DNA of 64,000 bases from Acanthornis magna (taxonomy: Eukaryota; Chordata; Aves; Passeriformes; Acanthizidae), in NCBI GenBank assembly GCA_036785705.1, contig JAWUZG010000056.1, positions 18,172,501 to 18,236,500 of the forward strand, given 5' to 3'. This document shows, in pieces, positions 35,608-45,233 of the stretch (positions are counted from its first letter, which is position 1; each line of letters starts with the position of its first letter). A program made the translations under genes and the position numbers. The notes under the pieces were generated by a model. It was not told the origin of the DNA. It saw only the letters and a program-made list of their open reading frames with translations, and searched no databases.

Positions 35608-35765
35608 ACACCCTCGGAGCCCCGGGACCACCCCTGGAGCCCCGGGAACACCCCTGGAGCCCCGGGACCACCCCTGGAGCCCCGCGAACACCCCTGGAGC
35701 CCCGGGAACACCCCTGGAGCCCCGCGAACACCCCTGGAGCCCCGCGAACACCCCTGGAGCCCCGT
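35608..35765. repeat. 20-bp minisatellite, about 8 copies
   Basis: Exact 20-base period of CCCGGGAACACCCCTGGAGC, with a GGGACC variant and a GCGAAC variant. It sits about 280 bp beyond the compound repeat. Confidence 0.92.
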
Positions 35766-36299
35766 CCTGGCCCAGCTGTGCGGGCCGGCCCATCAGGGAT
35801 CAGTCAAACACATCCCAGGTGTCCCCAGCTCCTGCAGAGGATCCAGCTGGGCCCCTCAGCCGCTCCCGAGGGTGCCCCTCTGCAGCCATGGCAGGTATTT
35901 AGGGGTGGCTCTGCCCCAGGGGAAGCAGACAGGGCCCAGCCTCAGCCCCAAGTGCTGCAGCTGGTGGGGAGCGATGTCCCTGTGGTGACAGCCAGGCCTG
36001 GGGACAGAGAGCTCTCCAGGGCAGAGGGGAGGAGCTGGAGCCCTTGGAACGATGGTGAGATCCTGAGCTAGAACCGCTGTTTTAGGATAACTCCTCTTCA
36101 GCATACCCGGGGGCTCACAGGCACCGTGGGGGAGAAATCTGGAGGGATCGGGTCCCCTAAACTTGCTGGCCTCATCCTGCTCCCCCAGCTCACCTGTGAG
36201 GCACTGCCAGGCTGCCCAGCCTGGACTGGGAAAACCTAACGGGGAAAAAGAAATTTAAAATCCTCTAACTGTATTATTTGGCCACATCGAATAAGAAAA

Positions 36300-36415
36300 G
36301 GTTGTGCGAGCTGCTCTAGTGGAAGGTGTCCCTGCCCATGGAGGTGGGGTTGGAAGGAGAGGAGCTTTAAGGTCTCTCCTAACTCAAAGCAGCCACAGCG
36401 AGTCTGTGATCCCGT
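36300..36415 (+). mobile_element. CR1 LINE 3' end fragment
   Basis: GCTCTAGTGGAAGGTGTCCC followed by TGCCCATGGAGGTGGGGTTG and GAGCTTTAAGGTCTCTCC is the CR1 terminal region. It is the last transposon fragment seen before the SKOR1 CpG domain; the next is at 46.6 kb. Confidence 0.8.
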
Positions 36416-37374
36416 GCTTTTCCCGTCGGGAAGCTGCAGCCGGAGCGCTGCGGCGCCGCTGCCGGAGCTGCGCTGACCCGGGGCTGCGTTACCTTCAGGA
36501 GAGGGTACGTCCATAAACCACACGTGTGCGCTCAGGACAGGATTTATGGATTGAGCCTTAGCGGCTCCTGGAGCCTGGCCGCCTCCCGGCTCCGCTGCGG
36601 CTGCTCCCGGCGCAGGGCCCGCGGGGCAAGTTCAAGGTTTATCGGAGAGCCCGGCAGCGTTTAATGGCAAATGGATGTCTGGGGCTTTTATGGGCACGAG
36701 GAGGAAAAGTTCGGCGCAGCCGAGGCTGAGCTGCGGGGCCCACGCGAGGTGAGTGCGGCTCCGTCCCGGAGCGTGCCCGGCTGTCCTCGCAGGGCGCGGG
36801 CACAGGGAATTGCTGCCCCGGGCTCGTCCCGCTCCGTCCCCGCGGAGGAGTTCGGTGTAACCTCATCAATAAAGTCGTGGCTATCGATCCCGCACGGCGC
36901 GTTCCTCCGCAGCCCCGCGGCCGCTCCGGCGCACGGAAATTGGGGAGATTCGGAGGCGCAGGGACCGTGCGGGAGGGTTGGGGTGGCCTGAAGGGGAGGG
37001 GCAGGGGACGAGGTGACAGCAGCTGCGGGGGTTGGACAGCGGGGGACCTGAGGCGCATCCAGGGGTGCCCACGGGGAGAGCCGGGGGGGCACGCTGGGTG
37101 CCGTGGGGGGCACGGAGGTGCGGAATGGGGGGAGATGGAAAAGGGGGTGCTCGGTGGGAGAGCCGGGCGCACAGAGGCAGTGTATCGGGGTGGGGGCAGC
37201 TGTGCCCAGCCCTGGGAAGGGATGCCGGGGCGCACCGAGAGAAGCCCGCAGGCTCCCCGGGGATGGCGGGGCAGGAGCCTGGAGGGTCCCGGTCCTCGCC
37301 CCGCCCCGCGGGGGCTCAGCCGCCGGGTCAGGCGGAGTGTGCCCGGCCTGCAGAGAGCCGCCGCCCGCTCCCTT

Positions 37375-37790
37375 TGTCAATGTCCAGTAATTAAAATGTC
37401 ACCGTTTAATTTTCAGGCCTCTCGGAGCAATCTTTTCCTAATAAAGAGTCTAATCGAAACGCTCCTTCCCCCGCCTCGGCGGGAAGGGCCGCGGAAGAGG
37501 CTGCGGAGGTGCAGAGCCGCCGCGGATCGATGGAGAGAAGCCCGGATTGATCGGCCTCTAAAATTAAATTTATTGGGGTCATGGTTTTATATGGTGCTGA
37601 TACAACTGTTAAATGGGGAACATTCATTTCCAATAGGAGGCGTTTATTAAACTTCCACTGAATTAGACCGCCGTGATTTATGTGGCAATCTCGGCTCAGC
37701 CCTCCAGGAGCGCGGGGCCTTCCGCGCCCGCCACGCGTGATTATTTATTTATACACCCGTGACACGGCTCCCTAAGTTTTAACCTAAATT
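37375..37790. promoter_or_regulatory. AT-rich island upstream of SKOR1 (candidate enhancer)
   Basis: Unique block with AGTAATTAAAATG, CTAATAAAGAGTC, AAATTAAATTTATTGG and GATTATTTATTTATAC, set within CpG-rich DNA. It has no reading frame of interest. The strong contrast with its surroundings suggests selective constraint. Confidence 0.45.
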
Positions 37791-37969
37791 ATCCACCGGC
37801 CTCCTCTGCCAGCGGCACCGGCCCGGGGAGCAGGGAAGGATGGGGGACCCGTCGGGGCGCAGCGCCCTCCGCGCCTGCCGCGGCCCCTCCGCGCCCCCCG
37901 GCCCCGGGGGGGTCCCTGGGGGGGTCCCCGGTTTGGGGGGCGGCGGCGCCCGCAAACGTCCCGGCTCTG

Positions 37970-38190
37970 GCGTGCGGCGATCGTTGAGCGTTAATTAGAA
38001 ATTCATTACAATTAAAAGCCGCGCGCACACGCCTTAATTACATCTGATTTTTAATTCCGAATCCGTGTTTACACAGTAAGCGAGACGTACCTCCTGATTA
38101 TCCCCAATACTCTTTATACTGTACTAATTATGTAAATTAAACCTAATTAACTGACAAAAACTGCAGTCAATTCAACTGTTAAAAGATACG
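37970..38190. promoter_or_regulatory. TAATTA-cluster element upstream of SKOR1
   Basis: Four exact TAATTA homeodomain core sites (37992, 38035, 38125, 38144) plus AATTAAA variants occur within 220 bp, flanked on both sides by extremely GC-rich sequence. SKOR1 protein partners the homeodomain factor LBX1, so feedback is conceivable, but this is inference. Confidence 0.45.
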
Positions 38191-38654
38191 GCGGTTGCGA
38201 TGAGCGGGGTGCCGGTGGGGAGCGCGGCCGGGGCGGCGGGGCCGGGGTCGGGCCCGGGGCCGCTCCCCGCCCCGGGGCTCCGCGCCGCCGTCGGGGCGAG
38301 CCGGGGGCCGCCGCCGCCGCTCCGGGCTCGGGCCGAGCTCTGCGGGCAGCGGCACGGCCCGGCCAAGGGCACGGCGGAGGGGATCGGGGCACAGCCGCCT
38401 CCTCCCGGAGCCCCCCCTCTCCTCTCCTCCCGCCCCCGCGCCGCGGCACCGCAGGAGCGGCACCGGCGGTACCGGCTCGGTCCGCGCCGCCGCCCGCCGG
38501 TGCCTCGCCAGCTCCTCCGCAGCTCTGCGGGTGTCGAACGCCGCGGGATCGCCCGAAACGCGGCGGCGAGCGGGGCAGCGGGGCTCGGCCCGGCGCGGGA
38601 GCGTCTCACCGCGCTCCTGCCTCCGTATGGCGGGAGGAGGGGGGGCCGGGGAGG

Positions 38655-39045
38655 ATAAATAATTAAAAGGCGAGGAATAATTACCGGCTCGGGTTGCGAT
38701 CATTGCGGGCAGGCCGCGCCGCAAGGCCCGGCCGGCAGCACCCGGTCCGCTCCCTCTCGACGGGGCGTCCCGGGGGGAGCGGCGGCCGCTGTCCCGCGTG
38801 GGAGCGCGGCCTGAGCTCGGCTCGGCCGCGGAGGAGAAGGGTGGCTCCGCACCTGCGTTTCGCTCCGCGGCGGCTCCGCCGCATCCTCCGGGCGCCGCCG
38901 GTGATGGCGGGGAAGGGAAGGCGCGGGGCACACACAAAAGTGATAGCTGGGGGCTATCGGCGCCGTTATTAACTTCTGTTTGATCAGTGTAATTGCGCCG
39001 ATCGCGGCCGGACGCGATGATTAATTACAGTTTAATTAACGTGGC
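38655..39045. promoter_or_regulatory. Paired TAATTA sites near SKOR1 promoter
   Basis: TAATTA pairs at 38660/38678 and at 39022/39033, separated by GC-rich DNA. The second pair is preceded by TTTGATCAGTGTAATTGCGC and has the palindrome TTAATTAA-like spacing. Confidence 0.4.
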
Positions 39046-39719
39046 CGTGACGAGCGCTGCATGCGGGAACCCAACCCGGGCAGGGATGCGGCTAGAGGCC
39101 CCCGCCACGCCGGCGGGACCGGCGGACACCGGAGCGCCGGGTCCCCTAAGCCGCCTCGGTGTCGGCCGGTCCTGCCGGTGTGGCGTGAGCCCCCGTGGGG
39201 AACGAAAAACCCGAGCTCGGCCCCCTCTGCCCTCATCTCCCGGCGATTTCGTTGCCGCCCGATGTCCCCCCCTCGCCCCCGGTAGCGCTCCCGCACCCGC
39301 GCCCCGCACCGGAGCGCGCATCCCGGCTGCGAGAGGGACGCGCGGCAGCAGCGCATCCCCGATTTCGATGGGGTCCCTCCGCCGCTCCCCCCGGGCTCCT
39401 CTTTTCGTTACCGCCCGCTCCCCACGCAAACTTTCAACGAGCATCGCTCCCCCCGGGATGCCAGCACCGCGGGAGGTGGGTGCGGGGGGACACGGGGGCG
39501 CGGAGCCCCACGCAGGTGCGGCGCGGGGCTGATCCCCGCTCTTACCTCGGGCAGCCCGGGCGGGTCCCCGCTCGGTGGCGGCCCCCCACGCCCTCCCCCC
39601 CCCCCCGCTCCCTCCCCGTTCCGCCGTGCCTTAAAGCCGCGCCGTGATTGACTGGAGCGCATCGGTGATTGACGGCGGCGGGGTCCCGGAGGCCGTTAAT
39701 GTAAATATGCTGGTGCTAA

Positions 39720-40062
39720 GTGGGTGTGTCTTCCCGTTATTTTAGCTGTCACCGGATCAATGTGCAGCGTCTCCAAGTACGGATCCGGATCCTCCCTCGG
39801 TGGCGCGGCTGGTCACTCGCTCTTGTTGCATCTCGCCCGGGCGGACGCGGCGGCGGCGGCGGCGGTGGCGGGGCGGGCGGCGGCCCCGAGGCGTCGGTGA
39901 AGGGCGCGCCCGCTGCCCGCCCGCCCCGCGCCCCGGCGCTTCGGCTGCCCCGGGAACGGGCTGGCTGCGGACGGGCCCCCCCGGCCGATGGCGGCCCCGG
40001 CCCCGGGCTGCGGCCCCTAGTCCCGAGCAGAGCCTGCACGTCCAGCGGGGCTCCGCGGCGCG
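39720..40062 (+). other. SKOR1: Candidate SKOR1 5' untranslated exon
   Basis: A strong donor GCGCG|GTGAGT lies at 40062/40063, 835 bp before the clear acceptor of exon 2, and the preceding CpG-rich sequence could be a first exon. The upstream limit given is arbitrary. Another good donor (CGCGAG|GTGAGT) lies at 36748/36749. Mammalian SKOR1 has an upstream exon, but nothing here decides which donor is real. Confidence 0.3.
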
Positions 40063-40897
40063 GTGAGTGCGGGCGGGCGGCGATGGAGGGGAAGGGGATG
40101 GGGATGGGGATGGGGGGGCGGAAAGCGGGGCGCGTTTTCGGGAGTCGCTCCCCGTTATTTTGTGTAATTACCACGGAAGCGGCTTAAGCACCGGGAGCCC
40201 TCCCCGCTAAGCCAATTTGCCTGGCTCGCTGCTGCCCTTCTGCTACGTGCGGCGGGTTCTGCCCGCCCCGGCCCCTAATCCGCCCGCGCCTAATCGCCTG
40301 CCGGGGACACGACAAAGGGGCTCCGGGCCACCGCGCCCGCCACCCCGCTCCGCCCGCGGCCACCGAGCGCCGAGTTTGGGCCCGCCCGGTCCGGTCCGGC
40401 CCGGGGCTCGGGCCCCCGGGACGCGCTGGCCGCATCCTCCGGCGCGTTTCGTTGGAGCCTGCCCGGAGCCCGCCGCAAACCGGCACGGCACGGCCCGGCG
40501 AGCCGGCACAAAGGGAAGGGACGCGGCACCTCCCGGGGACTCGGGGACGAAGGAGGCGGAGGTGGTGACCCCCCCACGATGCCCTTGCCCCGGGCTCCCG
40601 GGGCCGCTCAGCCGCGGGGCCGCGCCCGGCGGGAGGATACGGCGGCGCTCGGTACCGGCGGCCGCGGGGCGGGGGATGCTCTCCGGCCCCGCCAGACCCC
40701 GCCGGTCGGGGAGGGTCCCGCGGCAGCACCCGAGGGGCTCCGGGCCGGGGCCGGTGGCGCCGAGCGAGGAGCGGCCGGGCCGCGCAGCGGGGATCGGCCG
40801 GGCCGCAGAGCGGGGCCCCGGGAGCGGCGGGCCGGGAGCGGCGGCGGGGCCCCGGGAGCGCCTCTAACCTGCGCCTTTCCCCGATTTTGTTTTGCAG

Positions 40898-42897
40898 GGG
40901 CGTTTTGGGGGGGAATGGAGGCGATCGCCAGTCAGATGGGAAATGGGAGAGATGCAAGCTCCTCCCCAAATTCAAAGCAAGAGCTGCAGCCGTACCAGGG
41001 CTCCAATACCCTCAAGCCCAACCAAGTGGGTGAGACCTCCCTGTACGGCGTGCCCATCGTGTCCCTGGTCATCGACGGGCAGGAGCGGCTGTGCCTGGCG
41101 CAAATCTCCAACACGCTGCTCAAGAACTACAGCTACAATGAGATCCACAACCGGCGGGTGGCCCTGGGCATCACCTGCGTGCAGTGCACGCCGGTGCAGC
41201 TGGAGATCCTGCGGCGGGCCGGGGCCATGCCCATCTCCTCCCGCCGCTGCGGCATGATCACCAAGAGGGAGGCGGAGCGGCTCTGCAAGTCCTTCCTGGG
41301 CGAGCACAAGCCGCCCAAGCTGCCCGAGAACTTCGCCTTCGACGTGGTGCACGAGTGCGCCTGGGGCTCCCGGGGCAGCTTCATCCCGGCCCGCTACAAC
41401 AGCTCCCGCGCCAAGTGCATCAAGTGCAGCTACTGCAGCATGTACTTCTCCCCCAACAAGTTCATCTTCCACTCCCACCGCACCCCGGACTCCAAGTACA
41501 CCCAGCCCGACGCCGCCAACTTCAACTCCTGGCGCCGCCACCTCAAGCTCAGCGACAAGACGGCCACGGAGGAGCTGTCGCACGCCTGGGAGGATGTCAA
41601 GGCCATGTTCAACGGCGGCACCCGCAAGCGGACCTTCTCCCTGCAAGGGGCGGCCGCCGGCGGGCCCGGGGCCGGCTCCCCCGCCGCCAAGGCCGCCCTG
41701 CACCCGCCGCCGCCCGCGGGCCCCGAGCTGGCCCCGGCGCACAAGAGCCTCCGGTGCAGCGGGCAGGAGGCGGCGGGCGAGCGCGGCGCGCTGGGGCTGG
41801 CGGCGGCGCACGGCGGGGCCGCGGGCGCGCACGGCGGGGCGGGCGCGGTGCGCAGCTACCCGGTGATCCCGGTGCCCAGCAAGGGCTTCGGGATGCTGCA
41901 GAAGCTGCCGCCGCCGCTCTTCCCCCACCCCTACGGCTTCCCCGCCGCCGCGTTCGGACTGTGCCCCAAGAAGCAGGAGGAGGCGCTGGGCGGCGCGGGG
42001 GGCGGCGAGGCGGGCAAGGGCGGCGCGCTGCCCCCCGGCATGTTCTGGGGACCCCCGCACCCCCACCCGCACCAGCCGGCCCAGCCGCCCCACCAGCCCG
42101 GGGCCGCCAAGGACACCGGCGTGTACCCCTCGTTCCCCGTGTTCTGGCCGGCCGCCGGCAGCCTGCCCGTGCCGCCCTACCCCGCGCAGAGCCCGGCCAA
42201 GGCGGCTGCCACCGCCGTGGTGGTGGCGGCGGCCGCGGCGGCGGCGGCGGCGGCGGCCGAGCCGGCGGGGCTGGCGGGGCGGCACGGGGAGCTGGAGGGC
42301 TCGGAGCCCTCGGGCAGCGGCCGGAGCAGCGCCACCCCGCAGGAGGGAGCGGGCGCGGAGGGCGAGCGCTGCCCCAGCGCCCTGTCGCGGGCGGCGGGCG
42401 AGGAGGAGCGCTCCGGGGACGAGGCGCTGCTCGCCCCGCTGCCGCTGCCCAGGAAGGGCAGCTACCTGTCCGCCTTCCGCCCGGTGGTCAAGGACGCCGA
42501 GAGCATCGCCAAGCTCTACGGCACCCGCGAGGCGTTCGGCGGCGCGGGGCCCCGCGGGCCCGGCTACCTCTCGCCGGACTTCCTCAGCGAGGGCAGCTCC
42601 AGCTACCGCTCGCTGTCCCCCGGCGGGGACACGGCCGAGGAGCCCGAGGTGGACGTGGAGTCCAACCGCTTCCCGGAGGACGAGGAGGAGGAAGCCGCCG
42701 CCGTCCCCGCCGTGGCGCCCGCCGAGGGCCGGGAGCCGCCGCCGCCGCGGCTGCTGGCAGGGCCCGAGGAGCCACCGCCGCCGCCGCCCGCCGGGGCCGA
42801 CGGGCCCGAGGAGAAGACGGGCGAGGCGGGAGCGCAGGAGGGCGGCCAGGCCCCCGACGGCAGCCCCGAGAGGAGCGGCAGCAGCGGCGCCTACGAG
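40898..42897 (+). CDS. SKOR1: SKOR1 exon 2 (first coding exon)
   Basis: Acceptor TTTTGTTTTGCAG|GGGCG; 17 untranslated bases, then ATG 40915 and 661 codons through GAG (Glu) at 42895-42897. The donor GTGCGG is weak but is the only phase-0 GT compatible with the next exon. The frame is also open upstream of the acceptor to 40579, which matters only if the intron is retained. Confidence 0.9.
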
Positions 42898-45233
42898 GTG
42901 CGGCACGGGCCGGGGGGATCTGCCCCCGGGGGTCCCCGCGGGCCCGGCCCGGGCTCTGACTCGCTCTCTTGTAGGTGTTCGCGCCGGAGAGGGGGGAGCA
43001 CCTGCAGCCGCTGAAACCCGCAGCGTCCCTGGGAGCCCCGGCCACCTTCCTCTGCACCCCCGAGGCGAAGGGTAACGCGGGCCGGGGCCGGGGCCGGGGC
43101 CGGGCGATCGCTGCGCACCGAGGGCGCGGCCCCGGGGGCGGCCCAGCCCCGGGGGGGACCCGAGCGGCCGCTTTCGTTTGGGGGCTGTCGGGAGAAAAGC
43201 CGAACAAACGGGTTCCGGGCGGGGGTCGGGGCCGGGGCCCCCCCGGGCCCGGGGATGCCGCCGGGGCCGCGGCGGGTGCGGCGGGGATGGGCCGGCGGGG
43301 CCAAGCTCCTGCCCACAAGCTACTTTCCAACAGCAAAGCGATTAGGATGTCCGCTAAGAAGGTTTTAACGAGGGCTTTGTCCGTAATTATGTAATTAAGG
43401 ATATATCAGGACCATACTTTCATTGCTTATGGTTGAAAATCGGTTTATTAACTTTAAGAGCAAGATAAAGAAGACAATCACTCCGCGGCAGAGGATTTAG
43501 AGACCAGAAAATCCTATCAGGACCAAAGGAATGTCTCTCATCCCAGCCCCGTAAATACCGACAGAGGTAAGCACCGCTCCGCGGGCCGTGTGGGGTGCGC
43601 CGAGCCCCCCGGCCGGGCTGACGGCGCTCTGCCCCCGGCAGGGGAGGAAGGGCTCGCCATGGATGTCACCGGGACGCAGCTGGTGGAGAAGGACATCGAA
43701 AACTTGGCCCGAGGTGAGGCGGGGCCGCGGCCCGGAGCGGGGCGAGGGCTGCGGGGATGGGCGGGGGCGGGGGGCTCGCGGCACCCCCCGGCCTCTCCCC
43801 GCGGCTCGAGGTATTTGTGTTTTCTGCAGGAGTGATTAACTCCTGTGATTAATGTAACGTAATGCGATTAGCGCCGCGCTGAGCCGCCTCCAGATGGAAA
43901 AGTGCGGGCTCCCCTCAACCCCGCCGTGTATTTTTAAACAGATGAGTTACAAAAACTGGTCCTGGAGCAAATGGAACTGAGGAAAAAGCTGGAGAGGGAC
44001 TTCCAGAGCCTGAAAGGTAGCGGTGCCCCGTCCCCCGCCCATGCCCCGCCCCGGCCGGGAGCGGCCCCGCTCCGGGGCGCGGTGCTGACCCCTCGCCCCG
44101 CAGATAACTTCCAGGACCAGATGAAGCGGGAGCTGGCGTACCGGGAAGAGATGGTGCAGCAGCTGCAGATCGTCCGAGGTACGGCCGAGCCCGTCCGACC
44201 ATTTAATCTCCTTTTTATTTTCCTTTCTTTCTTTTTTTTCCTTTTAAAATTAAAAAAAAAAAAATTATTTTATTTCTTTCTGCTTTCTTGTTTGGATGGG
44301 ATTTTTTTCTGTTTGTTTTGTTGGTCTTTTTTTTTTGTTTTGTTTTTGTTTTGTTTGGGTTTTTTCGTTTTGGTTTGGGTTCTGTTTTTTTTTTTTTTTG
44401 TTTTATTCTATATCTTTTCTTGCCCTCCAATTCCTCTCGCGATTTCGAGCTGCCCCGCAAGCGGCTGCGAGGCGTCGTTACCCGGCCGAGAACGAACCTT
44501 CCCTCTCGCAGCCATTTCCACACGGCCTAAATTAAAAACCGAGCCGTAAATTGCCTTACCTGGGAAGCCTCGCCCGGCTTTACATCCCCCGTTCCCCTCC
44601 CGTTTTGCGCCCCCCGCGCTGCCGTGCCCTCGGGCCGGGCGCATCCCCGACGGGGCGGCCGCGGTGGGGTGTCCCCGGTGGGGTCATCCCCGTGGGGTGT
44701 CCCCGGTGGGGTCATCCCTGTGGGGTGTCCCCGGTGTGGTCATCCCTGTGGGGTGTCCCCGGTGGGGTCATCCCCGTGGGGTGTCCCCGGTGGGGTCATC
44801 CCTGTGGGGTGTCCCCGGTGGGGTCATCCCCGTGGGGTGTCCCCGGTGTGGTCATCCCCGTGGGGTGTCCCCGGTGTGGTCATCCCTGTGGGGTGTCCCC
44901 GGTGGGGTCATCCCCGTGGGGTGTCCCCGGTGGGGTCCCCCCGGCGCTCCGTGACGCTCCCCCATCCCAGACACGCTGTGCAACGAGCTGGACCAGGAGA
45001 GGAAAGCGCGCTACGCTATCCAGCAGAAGTTGAAAGGTACCGGGGTAGGACCGGGGGGGCACAGCTGTCTGAGGGGGCCCGCACCCCCCGCTCCCCGCCC
45101 GGGGGGCTCCGGGGTGACGGCTGGCTCCCTCGCAGAGGCTCACGACGCGCTGCATCACTTCTCCTGCAAAATGCTGACCCCGCGGCACTGCACGGGGAAC
45201 TGCTCCTTCAAGCCGCCGCTGCTGCCCCAGTGA
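40915..45233 (+). CDS. SKOR1: SKOR1, SKI family transcriptional corepressor 1 (complete, 8 coding exons)
   Basis: Nuclear corepressor of the Ski/Sno family (LBXCOR1/CORL1); it binds LBX1 and SMADs to repress neural targets. Exons 40915-42897, 42975-43071, 43459-43566, 43642-43713, 43942-44016, 44104-44178, 44971-45036 and 45136-45233 join in frame to 857 residues. Residues 33-130 form the Ski/Sno/Dac domain (GVPIVSLVIDGQERLCLAQI; CVQCTPVQ). Residues 135-232 form the SAND-like SMAD4-binding region with Cys/His zinc ligands (CIKCSYC, HSHR). A low-complexity Ala/Gly/Pro middle has poly-Ala near 435-450. An acidic stretch EPEVDVESNRFPEDEEEE precedes a C-terminal coiled coil (about 735-830) and the conserved end CTGNCSFKPPLLPQ. 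The start MEAIASQ has purines at -3 and +4 and aligns with human MEALTTQ. SSSPNSKQELQPY distinguishes SKOR1 from SKOR2. Human SKOR1 is about 100 residues longer, mainly in the middle. Confidence 0.96.
42975..43071 (+). CDS. SKOR1: SKOR1 coding exon 2
   Basis: Acceptor CTCTCTTGTAG|GTGTTC, donor AAGG|GTAACG. Encodes VFAPERGEHLQPLKP...FLCTPEAK, matching the human VYAPERDEHV and FLCTPEA segments. 97 nt, leaves phase 1. The preceding intron is only 77 nt. Confidence 0.9.
43320..43458. promoter_or_regulatory. AT-rich segment of SKOR1 intron abutting exon
   Basis: AT-rich intron tail containing TAATTA at 43384 and 43392 and ATATATCAGGACC, ending in the acceptor. It contrasts with the GC-rich remainder of the gene. 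It could be a conserved intronic splicing or enhancer element. Confidence 0.4.
43459..43566 (+). CDS. SKOR1: SKOR1 coding exon 3
   Basis: Reads (E)QDKEDNHSAAEDLETRKSY, then QDQRNVSHPSPVNTDR, very close to human EPDKEDNHSPADDLETRKSY. The acceptor is TTTAAG|AGCAAG: using the other AG two bases later would shift frame into an immediate TAA. Donor GAG|GTAAGC. 108 nt, phase 1 both ends, so skipping keeps the frame. Confidence 0.9.
43642..43713 (+). CDS. SKOR1: SKOR1 coding exon 4
   Basis: Encodes EEGLAMDVTGTQLVEKDIEN then LAR, matching human EDGLTLDVTGTHLVEKDIEN. Acceptor CCCCCGGCAG|GGG, donor CGAG|GTGAGG. 72 nt, phase 1 to 1. The preceding intron is 75 nt. Confidence 0.93.
43942..44016 (+). CDS. 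SKOR1: SKOR1 coding exon 5
   Basis: Encodes DELQKLVLEQMELRKKLERD then FQSLK, the start of the coiled coil. Acceptor TTTTTAAACAG|ATG, donor AAAG|GTAGCG. 75 nt. Confidence 0.94.
44104..44178 (+). CDS. SKOR1: SKOR1 coding exon 6
   Basis: Encodes DNFQDQMKRELAYREEMVQQ then LQIVR, coiled coil identical to the human segment. Acceptor CGCCCCGCAG|ATA, donor CGAG|GTACGG. 75 nt, after an 87-nt intron. Confidence 0.95.
44207..44410. repeat. T-rich tract in SKOR1 intron
   Basis: About 200 bases consisting mostly of T with G and short A runs (TTTTGTTTTGTTTGGG types), close to the 5' end of a 792-nt intron. Possibly a long splicing-factor binding tract or low-complexity expansion. Confidence 0.75.
44664..44943. 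repeat. 28-bp G/C-run minisatellite in SKOR1 intron, ~10 copies
   Basis: Units GTGGGGTGTCCCCGGTGGGG + TCATCCCC repeat every 28 bases (44664, 44692, ...). Each unit holds C4...G4 inverted pairs able to form hairpins, and G4 runs on both strands. It ends only 28 bases before the next exon. Frames of 288 and 160 codons across it are repeat artefacts. Confidence 0.93.
44971..45036 (+). CDS. SKOR1: SKOR1 coding exon 7
   Basis: Encodes DTLCNELDQERKARYAIQQK then LK. Acceptor CCCCATCCCAG|ACA, donor AAAG|GTACCG. 66 nt. Coiled-coil heptads continue. Confidence 0.95.
45136..45233 (+). CDS. SKOR1: SKOR1 last coding exon
   Basis: Encodes EAHDALHHFSCKMLTPRHCT then GNCSFKPPLLPQ and TGA at 45231-45233. Acceptor CCCTCGCAG|AGG. 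The bird sequence ends LLPQ, one Gln beyond the human LLP end as I recall it. Confidence 0.95.

Noticed and set aside
34782..35988. 387, 293, 253 and 229-codon frames on both strands
   Set aside because: GC-rich spacer with unit lengths divisible by three or open by composition; frames overlap each other and share no homology I recognise.
40972..42906. 644-codon frame antisense to SKOR1
   Set aside because: Exact mirror of a GC-rich coding exon; stop codons are depleted in the opposite strand. Low-complexity Arg/Gly/Ala content with no domain.
41184..42959. 591-codon + frame overlapping SKOR1 exon 2
   Set aside because: Off-frame shadow of the clearly conserved SKOR1 frame.
40915..45233. 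SKOR2 rather than SKOR1
   Set aside because: N-terminal SSSPNSKQELQPY and the C-terminal LTPRHCTGNCSFKPPLLP match SKOR1, and the MAP2K5 neighbour fits the SKOR1 locus.
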